Assembly: GCA_030765045.1 (NCBI GenBank)
Contig: CM060964.1
Location: 142,938,564-143,002,563, forward strand
Length of the DNA: 64,000 nt
Direction of reading: 5' to 3'
Source: Tenodera sinensis
Lineage: Eukaryota; Arthropoda; Insecta; Mantodea; Mantidae
Made by a program: the position numbers and the translations under genes. Below, one piece after another: positions 60,611 to 64,000 of this stretch (positions within the stretch are counted from its first letter, which is position 1; every line of letters begins with the position of its first letter). Below the pieces are notes generated by a model, which was not told the origin of the DNA, ran no database searches, and saw nothing but the letters and a program-made list of their open reading frames with translations.

Positions 60611-62004
60611 AGTAATCCCTGTCTGATTTTCTAAAAGTGCTCAGTGTTGTCCTCGTACCTTTAGATTAACCAGTGTCAGCTGAAGCAGGAATGCCTGGTA
60701 GTGCCAGCATTACTTCGCCTACTGATTTGTTTTAAGATGATTAATTAACATCTTTTAACAGTTTGATATGGGATATGCGATGGTAAATGAAAGAAATGGT
60801 TGTAATGATGTTAAGTTATTGATACAATATATACCTATACCACCACCACCAATACTGATTTTTTTCAGTGCAGTACCACCAACAATGACGACGTAGAACT
60901 AATCATGTGCGTCAGACTCGGAAGTTTAGCTGACTTTTTCTCAAGCAAATATCAAGCTACCGTAAAATTTACAAATACACTACTAAGCAACACAACGACT
61001 TAAGGTTTCCACAGGCGTGAACTAAGTTTACCTCACCTTTTTCTGACCAGTGGTTATCTCTTCCAAGCAAAATGCATGGAAAAAGGAATAAAGAAGTTTT
61101 GACTTCACATCCACAGAACCATTTATTTTTCGTGCACACGTCCCGTTTAATTCCAACGCGGTTAATCGTAAATTTTTGGTTATTTATGTATGTGCAGCTC
61201 AAATATGTATTTCAGTTTCAGTTTGTCTTCTAACGACAATGTGGAAAATGGGCTACTTAGTAAAAAACTTACTTTATTTGTGTTAATTAAACAGAGAAAA
61301 TATCACATACCAGTACTCCTGTAGTTAACAATTTTTAGTTTTCTTAGCAGAAACGGACTTGTCTTTTAATCTTTTGCTGTACTGCACGCAATGCAGGTGA
61401 CATTATTAGAAAACAACGATTAATTTAATTTTAAGCATGAATAATGGAACGTGAATGATGAATGTGATATAACTAAAGACAATTTTCCGCTAACTTTTAT
61501 ACGGCAAAGTAGTGACAAGAGCCTTATTTCTCACATCTCAATATAGCATACTTAGTCTTAGGTGTATGTATAAGTTGGTACTTTTGACTGACTTGTGCTG
61601 TCCATCGGTGCCAAAATCGAGGCGGTACGGATCAATAGAATAATAATATACCTAATAGTGGTGGAAACTTACAACTTGTAATTCCTTCCTTCAGCTTCTA
61701 TGTTTTCTTCTGTTGTTAGACAAGACATCTCATTGCGCCTTGAACAAGAGTAAGCACGACTATATTCCGAGTATACAAACAATTTAAAATAGATATTTCT
61801 TCCGCTTTTTAAGGTAGTGTCATGGCATGGAGGTACTACGCCCGGTCTTAATACCGAAGTTAGCCAGCGAAACGTTAACTATCGTTAAATGTTGATAAGC
61901 GACATTTTCGTTCAACATCTCAAAGGATAATACTTTTAATTGCTGATTGTTAAATTCCAAAGTTTATATCCAAAGTAATCAGTGTGAATCCACCTATGAG
62001 AGTT
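60611..62004. other. No gene recognised
   Basis: AT-rich. A weak 5S-rRNA-like string (ACCGAAGTTAGCCAGCG) near 61852-61868 is too short to call. Confidence 0.5.
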
Positions 62005-62228
62005 GGTCTGGGTGGCTCAGTTGGTTAGACGCTGGCCTATTGATCCCAAGGTCGCGGGTTCAAATCCGACCCAGACCGATAGTTTCTAAGTGTGCTTGAA
62101 AAGACAGCTCCATGTTAGTAGATTTACTGGCATGTAAAAGAACTCCTGCGGCACAAAATTCTGGCACACCGGTGACACTGATCTGATCCTGGCAATTGAC
62201 AGCGTCGTTAAGCAACAAAATAATTTAA
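62005..62228 (+). mobile_element. tRNA-derived SINE, family E
   Basis: The head pairs GGTCTGG with CCAGACC as an acceptor stem, with GTGGCTCAGTTGGTTAG (A-box) and GCGGGTTCAAATCCG (B-box). The D and anticodon arms do not fold, so it is not a working tRNA. The 3-prime body GTAAAAGAACTCCTGCGG, then GGCACACCGGTGAC, is a tail I recognise from many arthropod SINEs, ending AGCGTCGTTAAGCAACAAAA. Confidence 0.85.
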
Positions 62229-62704
62229 TTTAATCCATCTATGCGTTGTAATGCTAAATCAATCTCAACTAAGTCTATAGGGAGCTAACAACGGATGCAT
62301 CCACTGGAGCACTGTCTTTCTTCGTGGACATTTCCAGTAAGGTTAGGCAATAATGTGATTCGTACAATTGCTTCCCTTACCCTCAGAAGCAATAGGTACT
62401 CCTATTCCGAAACCAGTTACAATGTTATCCCTAGTGCATTTTAGGCATTGAATTGCGTGCAACTAGAACTAGAGTTACAGGAAACGAGCTTTGGGAATGC
62501 AAAAATGTATTTGTCTATCCAATAATACTTATTAGTATCATCATGTTCACCAGAGTGGCTATTAAGACCAATAAAAGCACGGTAGGTATTGATGAGGGTA
62601 AAGTATGTAGAAATCTGAGCCATGGCTTAATGGAACCGGTCCTAGGCATACAACTGTCAGAGATGTGCTTGTTTTAGAGATATGTGTGGTGCTGTGCTAG
62701 AGCA
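62229..62704. other. No gene recognised
   Basis: Short frames only; no supported feature. Confidence 0.5.
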
Positions 62705-63685
62705 CAGCGATGCCAACGTTTGCGAAAGAGGGGAGCTTGGATTTACCTCCTCCCACTTTATGCCGACTGTGCCACTCACTCAGACGTGCATTGTGTTGCA
62801 GTGACGGTTTCGTTACATGTACGATAAATTTCATTTACGAAAACACCTTCAAATCTTATGCGATAAGCATCTGTTCATTAGTGTCTACTTTTGTACTGTT
62901 TACGTTTCAGAAGTCTATCAATATTTGGCGACAAAGTCGAAGTGCATAGGTTTAGAAGACCCACCCAGTGATCGTCGCGTAACATATTGCGATACGGACT
63001 TTTCGCAAATGCACCTAGCGCTATACCCTTATGCAAAGTATTCTTGCAAATGCTTATTTCTCTATTTATTTCATTTTAATCGAGATAAAAGTTTGCAGAA
63101 ATTATCTTATTGCTAATTTTCTTGTAGGTGCAAGGGGAATATGGGAATGCAGAAAGTTTTAAAAGATAATGGAACGTTTTAAGAGTTGGTTGCTATGCGA
63201 TGCCTTTGAAATTCCGTTCGCCTTGCAAGGCTAAGAGATAAAAAAACTAATAGCATATTCCTATTTGAGAAAAGTATAATTATTGGCAAATTCAAACAAC
63301 TATTAAAGAATATCTCGGAAATGGTTCACTCAAAAGAAAAACGAAGTATTTGACATAAATTGTGTGTTTTAACGAGATCCGCATTTTTTATTTAGTAAGC
63401 CTTTGTCTGCTTCTTACTGTTTACCATTTATGCAAAAATCATGAATGAAGGAGTCTTCTGAGGACATTCCAAAAAAATTCAGGGTGACTTAGAAACTGCC
63501 ATGGTACCGTCTGTTTGTATTCGTCACTGGATACTGACTGACTGCTTGTGATTTTACATGTCGCAGGCACTAGCTAACGCACCCTCCGACTGAAGGCTGG
63601 AGGTGGGGAAGCAGCAGCTAATTACGTAAGTGACTCCAAAGGGACAATAACGGACATCGCTGTTCTAGGGCAATCACTTTAGCAC
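62705..63685 (+). repeat. Dispersed repeat R1, most complete copy
   Basis: The left part (62715-62825) matches 9680-9812 reversed, and the remainder matches 7900-8665 reversed, so the three segments define one family nearly 1 kb long. Landmarks: GCGAAAGAGGGGAGCTTG, TCCTATTTGAGAAAAGTATA and CTCCAAAGGGACAATAACGG. A 79-codon frame (62710-62949) shares peptides with both minus-strand segments. No TIR, poly-A tail or polymerase. Confidence 0.8.
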
Positions 63686-64000
63686 ACCATTCTCAAACTA
63701 TCGACTAGGGTTCAAGTGACAGTTTGATAAAACCGCATAATGCAATGTTTTCAATATTTTCGGTTCTTTTAGCAATGTTTAACGACTTTTCTTACAGCAT
63801 ACTGCACCACAGGCAGTGCACTCTGATGATGCGTGAAATGAAATGATTGTTCGGAATGGAGACTAAAATTTGGGTATTTTCCTGGCCTTTGTCATTTACA
63901 ACCGAGGAAGCACTTTAAAAAACCTCGGTTATGCAGGACCTTGCTGGAGGGGATATCTTCCAAGTACAATGATTTTACGCCGGTGCTCTTTATGGGTCCC
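63686..64000. other. Window edge; possible SINE tail
   Basis: CACCACAGGCAGTGCACTCT and AAAAAACCTCGGTTATGCAG have a SINE-like feel but no head is visible before the window ends. Confidence 0.3.

Noticed and set aside
61845..61900. 5S rRNA gene fragment
   Set aside because: Only about 17 bp (ACCGAAGTTAGCCAGCG) resemble 5S rRNA; the rest of the gene is absent.
62005..62080. Functional tRNA gene
   Set aside because: Acceptor stem pairs, but D and anticodon arms do not fold, and a known SINE-type body follows directly.

Overview
The window looks like one stretch of a large, repeat-rich arthropod genome, most likely an insect. No convincing intact host gene, rRNA, functional tRNA, CRISPR or prokaryotic signal is visible. 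The insect call rests on several things seen together: a (CCTAA)n tract of the insect TTAGG telomere type, Tc1/mariner elements of at least four lineages, Jockey-like LINE sequence, hAT elements and several tRNA-derived SINE families. A cockroach-, termite- or orthopteran-sized genome would fit, but that is inference.

Layout. 0-11 kb: SINEs, a pogo-like remnant framed by CCTAWTATGGG motifs, trinucleotide microsatellites and one half of an undescribed dispersed repeat (called R1 here). 11-20 kb: mostly anonymous AT-rich DNA with a 22-unit 72-bp minisatellite (15.2-16.8 kb) and a four-motif compound microsatellite (18.3-18.8 kb). 20-25 kb: a mariner-like transposase pseudogene, a 259-bp-offset duplication, about 1.4 kb of AAT repeats split by a SINE, a second SINE with a 13-bp target duplication, and a Tc1/mariner fragment. 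27-32 kb: a cluster of three mariner-like copies. One carries a 72-bp tandem expansion inside its transposase reading frame. Beside it lies a 1644-bp Mutator-like element whose 18-bp terminal inverted repeats are flush with a perfect 63-bp direct duplication. 32.1 kb: telomere-type pentamers. 33.1-37.9 kb and 42.5-44.9 kb: two copies of one hAT family. The first is split by a young gag-only LTR retrotransposon (33436-35892). 39.7-42 kb: further hAT and mariner fragments. 46 kb: a deleted mariner containing a palindromic MITE. 49.2-52.8 kb: a Jockey-like LINE on the minus strand. 55-60.6 kb: a young SINE, a terminal-repeat-bounded mariner remnant, and a classical mariner interrupted at its first catalytic aspartate by a hAT-like element. 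62.7-63.7 kb: the second, more complete copy of R1.

Almost every reading frame with recognisable homology belongs to a broken transposable element. The nesting gives relative ages: hAT copy A is older than the LTR element inside it, the 46-kb mariner is older than its MITE, the 58.7-kb mariner is older than its hAT-like insert, and the 31-kb mariner leader is older than the Mutator-like element. All family assignments are by eye from motifs; no database search was run.
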